NCBI RefSeq assembly: GCF_026723865.1
Contig: NZ_CP113529.1
Location: forward strand, 4,402,001 to 4,466,000
Length of the DNA stretch: 64,000 nucleotides
Source: Mycobacterium sp. Aquia_216
GTDB taxonomy: Bacteria > Actinomycetota > Actinomycetes > Mycobacteriales > Mycobacteriaceae
Reading direction: 5' to 3'
Shown: in pieces, positions 8,792 to 17,929 of the stretch
How positions within the stretch are numbered: the stretch's first letter is position 1
How the letters are laid out: every line of letters starts with the position of its first letter
Notes under the pieces: model-generated
Seen by the model: the letters and a program-made list of their open reading frames with translations, nothing else
Told to the model about the DNA's origin: nothing
The model's database searches: none
Position numbers and translations under genes: made by a program

Positions 8792-9070
8792 TTGATCCGA
8801 TATGTCGTCGTGCTCGGACTGGGCTACGTGCTGGGCTCGAAAGCCGGACGCCGCCGATACGAGCAGCTCGTCGGTACGTACCGCGCGCTGACCAGCAGCC
8901 CGGTAGCGCAGTCGATGATCGAGGGTGGCCGGCGCAAGATCGCGAATCGGATCTCACCGGACGCCGGATTCGTCACCGTGGCCGAGATCGACAACGAGAC
9001 CGCCGTGGTGCAACGCGAAGCCGAGCGGCCGGCCGATGAGGCCCTCACGCCGTCAGATCGTCGCCGCTAG
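8792..9070 (+). CDS. Conserved small membrane-associated protein (Rv2342-like)
   Basis: A 92-residue protein starting LIRYVVVLGLGYVLGSKAGRRRYEQ: a short hydrophobic N-terminal helix followed by the SKAGRRRY basic patch found in many small actinobacterial membrane-anchored proteins of unknown role. I chose the TTG at 8792 because GGGAGG lies about 7 bases upstream. A GTG 5 codons earlier is the alternative. The last 26 bases overlap the 3' end of dnaG on the other strand. Position between tRNA-Asn and dnaG matches Rv2342 as I recall it. Function unknown. Confidence 0.75.
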   Translation: MIRYVVVLGLGYVLGSKAGRRRYEQLVGTYRALTSSPVAQSMIEGGRRKIANRISPDAGFVTVAEIDNETAVVQREAERPADEALTPSDRRR

Positions 9071-10961
9071 CCTGCTCCAGCAGGCTGCGCCGGTATGCCT
9101 CCATCGCGACCAGGTCGCCGAACAGCGCGTGATATTCATCGCCCTGCTCGATCGGCGACATGCGCTGCAGCTTGGACTTCACCTCGGCGATCTGGCGGCC
9201 CATCCAGACTTCCTGCAGACGGGCCAGCACCCCGGCGATGTAGCGCGGCAGTCTGTCGTCGTCGACGGCGACGGCCTCCACCCCGAGCTCGTTGATCAGG
9301 CCGGCGGTCAGGGTCGAGGTGGTGTGGTGCCGCACCGCGTCGATCCACTGTGCACCGGTGACGCCGGCCGACGTTCCGCCGGCCGCGTCGATGGCCGCGC
9401 GCACCGCCGCGTAGCCGGGGTGGGTGAAGCTCTCGACGGTGAGGGTGTCGAACACCGGGCCGGCGAACGCCGGGTACTGCAGCGCCGACTTGAGTGCCTC
9501 ACGCTGTGGCCACAGGGTCGGGTCGCGCGGGTCGGGACGCGCGGCGGGCTCGGCGGGGGCGCTGTGCGCCGGCTGCTCGGTGCCGCGACGAGTCGGCGCC
9601 GACCCACCCCGGGTCGCAGGAGACTTGGACTTTTTCGCCTCGGTCCGCACCCGGTCGATGACCTGCGCGACGTCGTCCCAACCCACCCAGCCGGCAAGCT
9701 GACGGGCGTACTCGTCGCGCAGCGTGGGGTCTTTGATCTGGCCCACCATCGGCACGCAGCGGCGCAGCGCGGCGACCCTGCCTTCGGCGTTGTCCAGGTC
9801 GATCTCGGCGATCGCGGTGCGAATGGCGAACTCGAACAACGGCGTTCGTCGTGCCACCAGGTCGCGAAGAACACCGTCGCCGGCCTTGAGCCGTAGGTCG
9901 CACGGATCCATGCCGTCCGGGGCGACCGCGACAAAGGATTGACCCGCCAGATTCTGCTCGCCCTCGAAGGCCTTGAGCGCGGCCGCGCGTCCCGCCTGGT
10001 CGCCGTCGAAAACGTAGATCAGTTCCCCGCGAAAGAAGCTGTCGTCCATCATCAGCCTGCGCAGCATCGCCAGATGCTCGTCGCCGAATGCGGTGCCGCA
10101 CGACGCGACCGCGGTGGTGACTCCGGCCAGATGCATCGCCATCACGTCGGTATAGCCCTCGACGACGACCGCCTGATGTCCCCTGGCGATGTCACGTTTA
10201 GCCAAGTCGAGGCCGAACATCACCGCCGACTTCTTGTAGAGCAGCGTCTCAGGCGTATTGACGTACTTGGCTTCCATCGGATCGTCGTCGAACAACCGCC
10301 GGGCCCCGAACCCGATCACCTCACCGGACGAACTGCGGATGGGCCACAACAGCCGGCGGTGAAAGCGGTCCATCGGCCCGCGCCGCCCCTCCCGCGACAG
10401 GCCGGCCGCCTCCAGCTCCTTGAATTCGAAACCCTTGCGCTGCAGATGTTTTGTCAGCTTGTCCCAGCCAGACGGCGCGAATCCGCAGCCGAACCGGCGG
10501 GCGGCCTCGGCGTCGAAGTCGCGCTCCTTCAGATACTGACGGGCCGGTGCCGCCTCGTCGGACTCCAGCGCCTCCGCATAGAACTCGGCCGCGGCGGCGT
10601 TCGCCGCGACAAGCCTGCTGCGGCTGCCGCGATCGCGCTGCACGCTGGTGGCCGGGCCGCTGTAGCTGATCGTGTGGCCGATCCGGTCGGCGAGCAGTTC
10701 GACGGCTTCGACGAAGCTGACGTGCTCGATCTTCTGGATGAACGCGTACACGTCGCCACCCTCGCCGCAGCCGAAGCAATGGAAATGGCCGTGGTTGGGG
10801 CGGACGTGAAACGACGGCGACTTCTCGTTATGGAAGGGGCACAAGCCCTTCAGCGAGTCCGCGCCCGCGCGGCGCAGCTGGACGTAATCGCCGACGACTT
10901 CCTCGATGCGGGCACGTTCACGGATGGCGGCGATATCACGATCGGAGATCCGGCCAGCCAT
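9045..10961 (-). CDS. dnaG: DNA primase
   Basis: A 638-residue DnaG that synthesises RNA primers at the replication fork. The N-terminal zinc-ribbon shows CPFHNEKSPSF...HFHCFGCGEGGD (Cys-His-Cys-Cys, residues ~41-67). The TOPRIM catalytic core shows VVVEGYTDVMA and YVFDGDQAGRAA, the acidic metal-binding motifs. A linker rich in Pro/Ala/Lys (~430-480) leads to the C-terminal helicase-interaction domain. Length is normal for mycobacteria. It is convergent with, and slightly overlaps, the small gene at 8792-9070. Confidence 0.97.
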   Translation of the reverse strand: MAGRISDRDIAAIRERARIEEVVGDYVQLRRAGADSLKGLCPFHNEKSPSFHVRPNHGHFHCFGCGEGGDVYAFIQKIEHVSFVEAVELLADRIGHTISYSGPATSVQRDRGSRSRLVAANAAAAEFYAEALESDEAAPARQYLKERDFDAEAARRFGCGFAPSGWDKLTKHLQRKGFEFKELEAAGLSREGRRGPMDRFHRRLLWPIRSSSGEVIGFGARRLFDDDPMEAKYVNTPETLLYKKSAVMFGLDLAKRDIARGHQAVVVEGYTDVMAMHLAGVTTAVASCGTAFGDEHLAMLRRLMMDDSFFRGELIYVFDGDQAGRAAALKAFEGEQNLAGQSFVAVAPDGMDPCDLRLKAGDGVLRDLVARRTPLFEFAIRTAIAEIDLDNAEGRVAALRRCVPMVGQIKDPTLRDEYARQLAGWVGWDDVAQVIDRVRTEAKKSKSPATRGGSAPTRRGTEQPAHSAPAEPAARPDPRDPTLWPQREALKSALQYPAFAGPVFDTLTVESFTHPGYAAVRAAIDAAGGTSAGVTGAQWIDAVRHHTTSTLTAGLINELGVEAVAVDDDRLPRYIAGVLARLQEVWMGRQIAEVKSKLQRMSPIEQGDEYHALFGDLVAMEAYRRSLLEQASGDDLTA

Positions 10962-11016
10962 CGGCTCAGTCTAGGACGCCGGATCCGCGCCCTCCCATCA
11001 ACCAGTGACGACCAGC

Positions 11017-11652
11017 TCAGCTGGCCGGGTTGATCACGCCGCAGGCGACGCGCTCCATTGCCCCACCGGGCATGCCGGGCATTCCCGGCATGTCGCCACC
11101 TTCCACGCCGTGCAGCATCAAAGCGGTCTTGTTCGGTCCCAGCAGCAGGTCCCTGGTCACCGCATCGGTGGTGGTCACCAGGTAAGCCGAGCCGTCCTGG
11201 CGCACTTCAAGCGAGGTCAGGTCGCCGCTTTCGGGCTTCCCGGTGTGCCCGGGCGCCTGGAGGTGGCCGCCCGCGGACAAGAAGTCACCGGGTGGACCGC
11301 CGGTCGGGGCCACCGAGTTCGGCTCGCATTTGCCGATCTCGTGAATGTGCAGACCATGGAAACCGGGCGCCAGGATGCCGGGGGTGTCCGTCTTGACGGT
11401 GACGGTGACGTAGCCGTCGGCGAAGTCGAAGGTGGCCGTGGCCACTTGCCGGCCGTCGGGCGCCTTCAGAGCGGCGGTCAGGGCTTGGCCGCTCGACGAC
11501 GGGCTGGATGTCACCGACGAGCTGGCAGAGCCGCTCGCGACGGGAGGCGTGGTGCCCGGCTGGGTGCTCGCATGCTGGGGCGAACTGCAGGCGCTGACGG
11601 CCGCGATCGGGATCGACAACAGGGCGGCGGCAACGGCGGTGTGTCTGCTCAT
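11017..11652 (-). CDS. sodC: Cu/Zn superoxide dismutase-like lipoprotein with a shortened loop
   Basis: A 211-residue SodC-family protein. It has a lipoprotein signal with lipobox VSAC (Cys22), a Ser/Thr/Pro-rich spacer, then the SOD barrel. Copper ligands appear retained: His102 and His104 (GLHIHEIG), His130 (SAGGH) and His181. Disulfide cysteines Cys109 and Cys204 and the catalytic Arg201 (RVACGV) are also present. Compared with M. tuberculosis SodC as I recall it, the stretch between His181 and RVACG is about 20 residues shorter and is replaced by [10 protein letters not shown] (residues 188-197). The gene lies between dnaG and dgt, a place where M. tuberculosis has no sodC, so it is probably a paralogue. 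It should dismutate superoxide at the cell surface if active. Confidence 0.85.
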   Translation of the reverse strand: MSRHTAVAAALLSIPIAAVSACSSPQHASTQPGTTPPVASGSASSSVTSSPSSSGQALTAALKAPDGRQVATATFDFADGYVTVTVKTDTPGILAPGFHGLHIHEIGKCEPNSVAPTGGPPGDFLSAGGHLQAPGHTGKPESGDLTSLEVRQDGSAYLVTTTDAVTRDLLLGPNKTALMLHGVEGGDMPGMPGMPGGAMERVACGVINPAS

Positions 11653-11682
11653 GCCCGCAGCCTAACGGGTGCCATGCGGCCG

Positions 11683-12948
11683 TTACGGGCTCGTCGGGCC
11701 GGCAGCGATTCGCTCCAGCCGACCTTCGGTATACGAGGCGATTTGGTCGATGACCACCCGTAGCCGGGCGCCGTCGTCGGCCGCGGTGGCAAATGCCGAG
11801 GCGAAGACGGGATCGAGCGTTCGGGGCGCTCCGGCGTAGAGCCACTGCGCCACGTGATGAATAAGGTCGCGCTGACGAGCCTGAGTTTCCAGATGCCGCG
11901 GATCGGACATGATGAACTGCAGCGCCAGGATTTTCAGCAAGGCAACCTCGGCGCGAACCAAGTCGGGCACCTGCAGATCGGCCTGGAAACGCACCAGCGG
12001 ACCGGGGCCCGCCGCCGCGCGCGTGGTCGCGATCGCGGCCGAGGCGAATCGCCCCACCAATTCACTGGTCAACTGCTTGAGTGCGACCGACGCTGCCAGC
12101 GTGGCGTCGTACTTGCCAACCGCGGCAACCACCGGCAACCCCGACAGCCGGCGCGCGGCAGCCATGAAATCGTCGGCACTCACCCGGGAGAATTCGCTCT
12201 CCCCCAGCTTGGCCAGCGCCGCCGCCTCGTCATCGTCGGCAAGCACTCGCAAATCGATGCGCTGCGAGACGACGCCGTCCTCGACGTCGTGCACCGAGTA
12301 CGCGACGTCGTCGGCCCAGTCCATCACCTGTGCTTCCAGGCACATTCGATCCTGCGGCGCTCCCGCGCGCATCCAGTCCGCCGCCAGCCCGTCTTCTTCG
12401 TAGAACCCGAACTTGCGGTCCCCGTCACGACGCATCCACGGGTATTTCGTGACCGCGTCCAGCGAAGCGCGGGTCAGGTTCAATCCGGCGCTATTGCCTT
12501 GCTCATCAAGCACTTTGGGCTCGAGGCTGGTCAGGATCCGGAAATTCTGGGCATTTCCTTCGAAACCACCGTGCTTGTCAGCCACCTGATTGAGTGCGCG
12601 CTCGCCGTTGTGTCCGTAGGGCGGATGCCCGATGTCGTGGGCCAGCCCGGCCAGCTCGACGAGATCCAGATCGCAGCCCAGCCCGATCGCCATGCCGCGC
12701 CCGATCTGGGCGACCTCCAACGAATGCGTCAGCCGGGTGCGCGGGGTGTCGCCTTCACGAGGCCCGACGACTTGCGTCTTGTCCGCCAAGCGGCGCAGCG
12801 CGGCGCTGTGCAACACGCGCGCCCGGTCCCGCGCGAAGTCGCTGCGGTACTGACCTTCCGTGCCCGGCAGACCCGCGGTCTTCGGCGCTTCCCGTACCCG
12901 CCGTTGCCGGTCGAAGTCGTCGTATGGGTCTTGCAGGTTCGTGATCAC
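11683..12948 (-). CDS. dgt: Deoxyguanosinetriphosphate triphosphohydrolase-like protein
   Basis: A 421-residue HD-domain protein hydrolysing dNTPs to the nucleoside and triphosphate. The metal-binding HD signature is seen as [10 protein letters not shown] and [18 protein letters not shown], followed by [13 protein letters not shown]. The N-terminus ([29 protein letters not shown]) and overall length match the mycobacterial Dgt group. It lies 30 bases downstream of the sodC-like gene start and is divergent from the TPM-domain gene, with a 122-bp shared promoter region. Confidence 0.95.
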   Translation of the reverse strand: MITNLQDPYDDFDRQRRVREAPKTAGLPGTEGQYRSDFARDRARVLHSAALRRLADKTQVVGPREGDTPRTRLTHSLEVAQIGRGMAIGLGCDLDLVELAGLAHDIGHPPYGHNGERALNQVADKHGGFEGNAQNFRILTSLEPKVLDEQGNSAGLNLTRASLDAVTKYPWMRRDGDRKFGFYEEDGLAADWMRAGAPQDRMCLEAQVMDWADDVAYSVHDVEDGVVSQRIDLRVLADDDEAAALAKLGESEFSRVSADDFMAAARRLSGLPVVAAVGKYDATLAASVALKQLTSELVGRFASAAIATTRAAAGPGPLVRFQADLQVPDLVRAEVALLKILALQFIMSDPRHLETQARQRDLIHHVAQWLYAGAPRTLDPVFASAFATAADDGARLRVVIDQIASYTEGRLERIAAGPTSP

Positions 12949-13070
12949 CGACGCACAGTCTGCCAGGGAATGCCGGGAAGTGGCTCCGCTCTGGCCCGGG
13001 CCGTTCCGCGGCCCGCGGCACCCCGCCTCACGCCCTGCGGGCCGGTGCGGTCGCGGGGCTAAATTGACCT

Positions 13071-15053
13071 ATGCGCACTGGCCGCCTACTCGGCGTGATC
13101 CTGACAACGCTCATCACCGGGCTGCTGGTGGCACCGGCTGCCGACGCGCAGCCCCCGTTCCGGCTGCCCGGGTATGTCACCGACAACGCGGGCGCACTGT
13201 CGCCCTCCGGTCACGCCGACGTGAGCGCGGCGATCGACAAGCTCTACGCCGACCGCCACATCCGGCTGTGGGTGGTCTACGTCGACGACTTCTCCGGCCA
13301 GAACGCGATGAGCTGGGCGCAGCGCACGGTCCACGAAAGCGATTTGGGTACCTACGACGCGGTATTGGCGGTCGCCACCACCGGACGCGCGTATGCCTTC
13401 CTGGTGCCGTCCGGGGTGAAAGGCGTGACCCAAACTCAGGTGGACCAATTGCGCCGCAACGAGATCGAACCCGATCTGCGCGACGGGGATTGGCGGGGGG
13501 CCGCGGTTTCCGCGGCGAACGGCCTCAACGCGACGCCGAATTCGTCGAACCGATTCTGGCTGCTCGGCGCACTGGGCGTGATCGTGCTCGCGGTGGTGGC
13601 TTTGGTCCTCGTCACGCGTTATCGGCGCCGGCGACGCCGCACCGCCGAATTGGCAGCCGCGCGACGGGTCGACCCCACCGATCCCACGGCGCTGGCCGCC
13701 GTGCCACTGGGAGCACTCGACGACCTGTCGCGGTCGATGGTGGTCGCGGTCGACAACGCGGTGCGCACCAGCTCCAACGAGCTTGCCCTGGCGATCGACG
13801 AGTTCGGCGCCGAGCGCACCGAACCTTTTACCCGGGCCGTCAACAACGCCAAAGCCGCTCTGTCCGAAGCTTTTACGGTGCGCCAGCAGCTTGACGACAC
13901 CACACCCGAGACACCCGCGCAGCAGCGCCAGCTGCTCACCCAGGTCATCGTCTCGGCGGCCGGCGCCGACCGCGAACTGGAAGCACAGACCGAGGCGTTC
14001 GAGCAGCTAAGGGATTTGGTGGTCAACGCCGAATCGAAGCTCGACGCGCTGACCCAGCAGGTCGTCGAACTCACCAGCCGCATCGAGCCGGCCGAACAGC
14101 GGCTCGCCGAGTTGAACACGGAATTCGGTCCTGCGGCACTGACTTCGGTATCGGGCAATATCTCCACCACTAAGGAGCGGCTGGCGTTTGCCGACCGCAA
14201 CATCAGCTCGGCCCGAACGCTGGCCGGCAACGCGGTCAGCGGACAGCAGGGCGGTTTGGTCGACGCGGTGCGTGCCGCCGAGTCGGCGCTCGGGCAGGCT
14301 CGCGCGCTGCTCGATGCGGTGGACAATGTGGCCACCGACATCCGGCGTGCCGTCGAGAAGCTGCCGGCGGTGCTGACCGACACCAAGGCGGGCATTGCGC
14401 ACGCCGCCGAGCAGCTGCACGGGCAGAACACGAAATCCCCGCATATCAGCGAGCTCGTCGCGGCCCGTGACGCCGCGACCAGAGCCGTCGACGCCGCCGG
14501 GGGTGGATCCGCCGATCCGCTGGGCACCTTCGCTGCGCTGGCCAAGGCCGACGCCGAGCTCAACCGGGTATTGGCCACCCTGGCCAAGGAACGGGCGGAC
14601 GCCGAACGGCTCAATCGGTCGCTCGAACAGGCGTTGTTCACCGCCCAGGCTCGCGTACGAGGGGTCTCCGACTACATCGACACCCGTCGGGGCAGCATCG
14701 GACCCGACGCTCGAACCCGGCTCGCCGAAGCCCAACGACATCTCGAAGCCGCCGAGGCCACAAAGTCGACCAACCCGGCCGAGGCGATCGCCCACGCGAA
14801 TGCGGCATCGACACTGGCGGCCAACGCGCAATCGCTGGCCAACGCCGACGTGGTGTCGGCTCAGCGCGCCTACACCGGCCGCGGCGGCAACGACACCGGC
14901 GCGATGCTCGGCGGGATCATCATCGGCGACCTGCTCGGCGGAGGGATTGGGGGCGGCTTCGGGGGCTGGAGCCCCGCGTCGTTCGGCGGCTCGTCGAACT
15001 CGTCGCCGGGCGGCTCCGACGGCGGCTTCATGGGTGGCGGCGGCCGCTTCTGA
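13071..15053 (+). CDS. TPM-domain membrane protein with coiled coil and Gly-rich tail (Rv2345-like)
   Basis: A 660-residue envelope protein. A signal peptide (LLGVILTTLITGLLVAPAADA, to ~residue 26) precedes a TPM/YgcG-type domain (~30-150, VTDNAGALSP...WVVYVDDFSG). A transmembrane helix lies at ~164-184 (LLGALGVIVLAVVALVLV) followed by an Arg-rich stop-transfer. Residues ~190-610 are Ala/Gln/Glu-rich and predicted helical and coiled-coil. The tail is Gly-rich and ends GGFMGGGGRF. The N-terminal domain faces the outside and the coiled coil the cytoplasm. TPM domains occur in photosystem-repair and membrane-quality proteins; the role here is unknown. Confidence 0.85.
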   Translation: MRTGRLLGVILTTLITGLLVAPAADAQPPFRLPGYVTDNAGALSPSGHADVSAAIDKLYADRHIRLWVVYVDDFSGQNAMSWAQRTVHESDLGTYDAVLAVATTGRAYAFLVPSGVKGVTQTQVDQLRRNEIEPDLRDGDWRGAAVSAANGLNATPNSSNRFWLLGALGVIVLAVVALVLVTRYRRRRRRTAELAAARRVDPTDPTALAAVPLGALDDLSRSMVVAVDNAVRTSSNELALAIDEFGAERTEPFTRAVNNAKAALSEAFTVRQQLDDTTPETPAQQRQLLTQVIVSAAGADRELEAQTEAFEQLRDLVVNAESKLDALTQQVVELTSRIEPAEQRLAELNTEFGPAALTSVSGNISTTKERLAFADRNISSARTLAGNAVSGQQGGLVDAVRAAESALGQARALLDAVDNVATDIRRAVEKLPAVLTDTKAGIAHAAEQLHGQNTKSPHISELVAARDAATRAVDAAGGGSADPLGTFAALAKADAELNRVLATLAKERADAERLNRSLEQALFTAQARVRGVSDYIDTRRGSIGPDARTRLAEAQRHLEAAEATKSTNPAEAIAHANAASTLAANAQSLANADVVSAQRAYTGRGGNDTGAMLGGIIIGDLLGGGIGGGFGGWSPASFGGSSNSSPGGSDGGFMGGGGRF

Positions 15054-15103
15054 GCCACCCCATCATGGGTGGCGGGCGCGTGTTCTGAGCCATCACGGAA
15101 TCA

Positions 15104-15131
15104 GGGCCGCACCGATGACTCGGTGCGGCCC
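15104..15131. terminator. Strong hairpin between convergent genes
   Basis: GGGCCGCACCGA and TCGGTGCGGCCC form a perfect 12-bp stem around the loop TGAC. It lies between the 3' ends of the TPM-domain gene and the esxO-type gene, so it can serve both strands. No U-run follows, as is usual in mycobacteria. Confidence 0.8.
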
Positions 15132-15146
15132 CGCGATCGACATCGT

Positions 15147-15431
15147 TCAGGCCCAGCTGGACCCGACGGCGCTGTCAGTGCTGGCCATGTTGTTGCCGGC
15201 GCTCTGCACCTTCTGCCCGTGCTGGTTGGCCTGCTCGTAGATCACCTGGAAGTTACGACCCAACTGGGTGATGAACTCCTGGCAAGCCACCGAACCGGAA
15301 CCGCCCCAGAAGTCCCCCGCAGCAAGCACATCGCGGACGATGGCCTGGTGCTCGGCCTCCAGCGAAGCGGCCTGCGCGCGGATCAGCGCGCCGTGCGCAT
15401 CCACGTCTCCGAACTGGTAATTGATCGACAT
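15147..15431 (-). CDS. esxO: ESAT-6-like WXG100 protein (EsxO/EsxN family)
   Basis: A 94-residue protein of the Mtb9.9 (EsxI/L/N/O/V) group. It has two helices around the W-x-G turn (FWGGSGS, ~residues 43-49), the helix QEFITQLGRNFQVIYEQAN and the family ending with VGSSWA. It carries no signal peptide and is expected to be exported by an ESX type VII system as a dimer with an EsxJ/K/M/P/W-type partner. Its expected partner gene lies immediately upstream but is truncated. Confidence 0.92.
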   Translation of the reverse strand: MSINYQFGDVDAHGALIRAQAASLEAEHQAIVRDVLAAGDFWGGSGSVACQEFITQLGRNFQVIYEQANQHGQKVQSAGNNMASTDSAVGSSWA

Positions 15432-15472
15432 TGTCTACGTCCTCAATTGTTGGGCAGCAACGACTTTCGCCA

Positions 15473-15643
15473 CTAGTGGCTGAGGGACTGCTGCGAGGCC
15501 TGCTCTTGCGTCTCGTAGTTGTTCGCGTCCCGGACGAGTCCGTCACGCACGCCGTGGAGCATGTTGACGATGTTGGTGAACGCCTGGTTCATCTGACCCA
15601 TGGTGTCGTAGGACGTCGCCTGGGCCTGCCCACTCCAGCCCGC
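15473..15643 (-). pseudogene. esxP-type WXG100 gene lacking its 5' half
   Basis: From 15643 downward the frame encodes [19 protein letters not shown], then [20 protein letters not shown] and a Gln/Ser-rich end. This is the C-terminal ~56 residues of the EsxJ/K/M/P/W group (about 98 residues). The first ~41 residues, including helix 1, are absent. Upstream the frame continues (from a TTG at 15721) with unrelated residues and two cysteines, and overlaps the 3' end of the next gene. No other frame restores helix 1. The break appears to be a deletion that joined the end of the upstream gene to mid-esxP. A WXG100 dimer needs both helices, so function is unlikely. Confidence 0.75.
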
Positions 15644-15692
15644 GGACTCAATACACCGACGTGCCGGGCCAATTGGCCGGCAGTTTTTTATC

Positions 15693-16004
15693 TCAACCTG
15701 CCCACGGAGAATGCGGTACAACGCTGCTGGGTCGCGGCGCTTCGAAGCGAGGTTCGGCTTCGCCTCCCCATTCGCCCCACTTTTCGCTCATGCCTTCGGA
15801 AGCGGCCTCTGAATCCGGCCCGTCGGTCGCTTTGTCATCGTCAGCGGTGCGCTCTTCGCGCTCCGGTGCCCAATGGTCATAGTCGTCCGGCGGAACAGCC
15901 ACGCCCCAACTGAGCGGAACCGTTAAGCGACCGAGCATGCCTGACTCACCCCGAACTGCCGCGACCGAATCGTCCGGCAGGGGTGAACCGAGAGGCAATA
16001 GCAC
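15693..16004 (-). CDS. Small acidic protein with a PPE-SVP-like segment (Rv2348c-like)
   Basis: About 103 residues. It begins [11 protein letters not shown] and continues with [20 protein letters not shown], a segment resembling the SVP region of PPE-SVP proteins. An Asp/Glu-rich stretch ([14 protein letters not shown]) and a short Pro/Ser tail follow. I recall a protein like it (Rv2348c) directly upstream of esxP in M. tuberculosis. The GTG at 16004 has AAGGGGG 4 bases upstream and fits better than the longer frame from 16070. Function unknown; its place beside esx genes suggests a link to ESX-5 substrates. Confidence 0.6.
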   Translation of the reverse strand: MLLPLGSPLPDDSVAAVRGESGMLGRLTVPLSWGVAVPPDDYDHWAPEREERTADDDKATDGPDSEAASEGMSEKWGEWGGEAEPRFEAPRPSSVVPHSPWAG

Positions 16005-16595
16005 GATGCCCCCTTCCACACCCGAAACTCTGTTAACACCATCCCCAACGGTGCAAAAAATCACCACCAAGTATTTCCGATACTAAATCAAAACCACGGA
16101 CAATTGTTCGGAATCTCCGGCTTTTGCGCCGCCACACTCGGAATTTCGCGCCCGGTAGGTGCCCGCGACCGCGACCGCCGTCACACCCGGCCGACCGAAG
16201 CGTCGGCAGGACGCGACCGCACGATGTGACGCGCCGCGCCGAACCACACACTCGGCATGTACTGCGAAAAATGTTGCTCGGCAAAGGTTCTGCGGCGATG
16301 TGGCCGCAGGGCCGAGCAGGCGCGTTCGCGACGGCCCGCGCCGCGCCACGTCGGCGCGACAGTTCGTCGAATCCCACGGGCCGCGTGCGGCCGGGTCGGT
16401 GTCCACGATGCCGCGGCCCGCGGCCAGGGCGTTCTGCCGAGCATGGCGGGCGAACGTAATGGTTCACCCGCGCAAACCGTACCTAATAGTTTGCTTAAGC
16501 GATTAACCGATGAATACTCGCCTGCAACACATTTGGGAAATTCGCGGCAGCCCGATCCATTCGTTTGGCCCGCCCGGGCAATTGCTCCGGCTCGC
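16005..16595. other. Long gap without a supported gene
   Basis: About 590 bases upstream of the Rv2348c-like gene and downstream of the PPE gene. Open frames exist on both strands, but their translations are Arg/Pro-rich and fit no family. The part near 16030-16110 and 16480-16540 is noticeably AT-richer and includes the near-palindrome GGACAATTGTTC at about 16098-16109. It may hold promoters or decayed coding sequence. Confidence 0.4.
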
Positions 16596-17774
16596 TCAGG
16601 CCCCCTTGCGAGGCACTACCTTGGGCCGGCCCTGCACCACGTGGGGCGGACTTTCTCCGGCACGACCCAACATTTCGGCCGGCTTGTCATTCGCGGCGCC
16701 CGCCCGCGCGGGCACCGGCATGCCACCGGGGGATCCGACCGGCTCTGCGACGGCGCCGGGCGCTCCCGCTCCCGCCATCGCCGCGCTGAGGACCGGAGCG
16801 GGCGTCGACCCCTGCCACACCGCGGGCACCGAAATCGACCCGACCAACCGCGCCCTGCCCAGACTGGCCGAAATTGACGAGCCCCAGCTCCCGTCGCCGC
16901 TCAGCATCCGCATCGTCGGAGCGGTCGAACCGACGGATTGCGACGCCCCGGCGGCCGTCATATTCGTCGCACTGGCCAGCGACGTAGCGGGGACAGTGCC
17001 CTGCGCCAGCGCCATCATCGGCGTCGTCAACGCGCTCGCGGGATACATTCCGATCTGGGCCACCGACATCAATGACGACACCGGCGCCGACGAAACTATC
17101 GACCCCACCTGGGTCAGCGCGGACTGAATCGCGGTCACGGCGGACGAGAACCCCGGACCGAATATCTGACCACCCACCGACGACAACGCCCCGGCGAACT
17201 GCGACGCCAGCGTACTCAGCGGCGTGGTGAACAACCCCGCCAAACTCGACGGCGCCGCACTGATCGACGGCAACGCCGACACGACCGATTGCGCTCCCGC
17301 GTGATAGCCGAACATCGCCAGCACATCCTGAAGCCACATCTCGATGTACTGGAATTCGGTGGCCGCGATTGCCGCCGTGTTCTGGCCCAGAATATTCGTC
17401 GCGATCAGTGTCATCAGCTGGATGCGATTCGCTGCCACCGCCACGGGCGGCACCGTCGCCGCGAATGCCGACTCGTAGGACATCGCCGCGACCCGAGCCT
17501 GGGCGGCAGACATGGAGGCGTGCGCCGCCGCCGTGTGCAGCCACTGCAAATACGGCGCCGCTGCCTGCGCCATCGCCTCTGAGGACGGGCCCATCCACTG
17601 CCCACTCGACGCCAGGCCCGACACCACGGAGTCGAACGACGTGGCCGACGCCCACAAGTCGGCGGCCAATCCGTCCCACCCCGCGGCAGCAGCCAGCAGC
17701 GGCCCGGAACCCGCGCCGGCATACATCAGGGCCGAATTGATCTCCGGCGGCAAAAACGCAAAATCCAGAACCAT
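16596..17774 (-). CDS. PPE family protein, SVP subgroup (PPE40 position)
   Basis: A 392-residue PPE protein. The N-terminal domain begins MVLDFAFLPPEINSALMYAG (Pro-Pro-Glu at 9-11) and shows the SGQWMGPSS W-x-G turn. The C-terminal part contains the SVP subgroup motif as GSISVPAVW (312-320), then a Pro/Ala tail. Such proteins are ESX-5 substrates, normally paired with a PE protein, but no PE gene is adjacent. Its place just before glyS matches PPE40 in M. tuberculosis, which I recall as longer (about 615 residues), so this one may be a shorter orthologue or a replacement. Confidence 0.9.
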   Translation of the reverse strand: MVLDFAFLPPEINSALMYAGAGSGPLLAAAAGWDGLAADLWASATSFDSVVSGLASSGQWMGPSSEAMAQAAAPYLQWLHTAAAHASMSAAQARVAAMSYESAFAATVPPVAVAANRIQLMTLIATNILGQNTAAIAATEFQYIEMWLQDVLAMFGYHAGAQSVVSALPSISAAPSSLAGLFTTPLSTLASQFAGALSSVGGQIFGPGFSSAVTAIQSALTQVGSIVSSAPVSSLMSVAQIGMYPASALTTPMMALAQGTVPATSLASATNMTAAGASQSVGSTAPTMRMLSGDGSWGSSISASLGRARLVGSISVPAVWQGSTPAPVLSAAMAGAGAPGAVAEPVGSPGGMPVPARAGAANDKPAEMLGRAGESPPHVVQGRPKVVPRKGA

Positions 17775-17929
17775 CTAGTACCTCGGACACGCCCAGCCGT
17801 TTCTACGGCTTCACAACTGCACCCCTACAGTCATACGGCGACTGGACACTGCGTATAAGACTAAGGCCGGATCGTAGGGCAGCACTACACCAAATTGCCG
17901 CGTTTGCCCAAATGCCTGAATAAGGCCAG

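Noticed and set aside
13619..14641. A 340-codon minus-strand frame inside the TPM-domain gene
   Set aside because: Ser/Ala-rich shadow of the coiled-coil region, no start signal and no homology.
15644..15721. Possible rescue of the esxP N-terminus by a frameshift
   Set aside because: None of the three frames in this stretch contains the EsxP helix-1 sequence, so a single frameshift cannot explain the loss.
16510..17127. Plus-strand frame opposite the PPE gene
   Set aside because: Mirror of the Ala/Gly-rich PPE codons; no motif.
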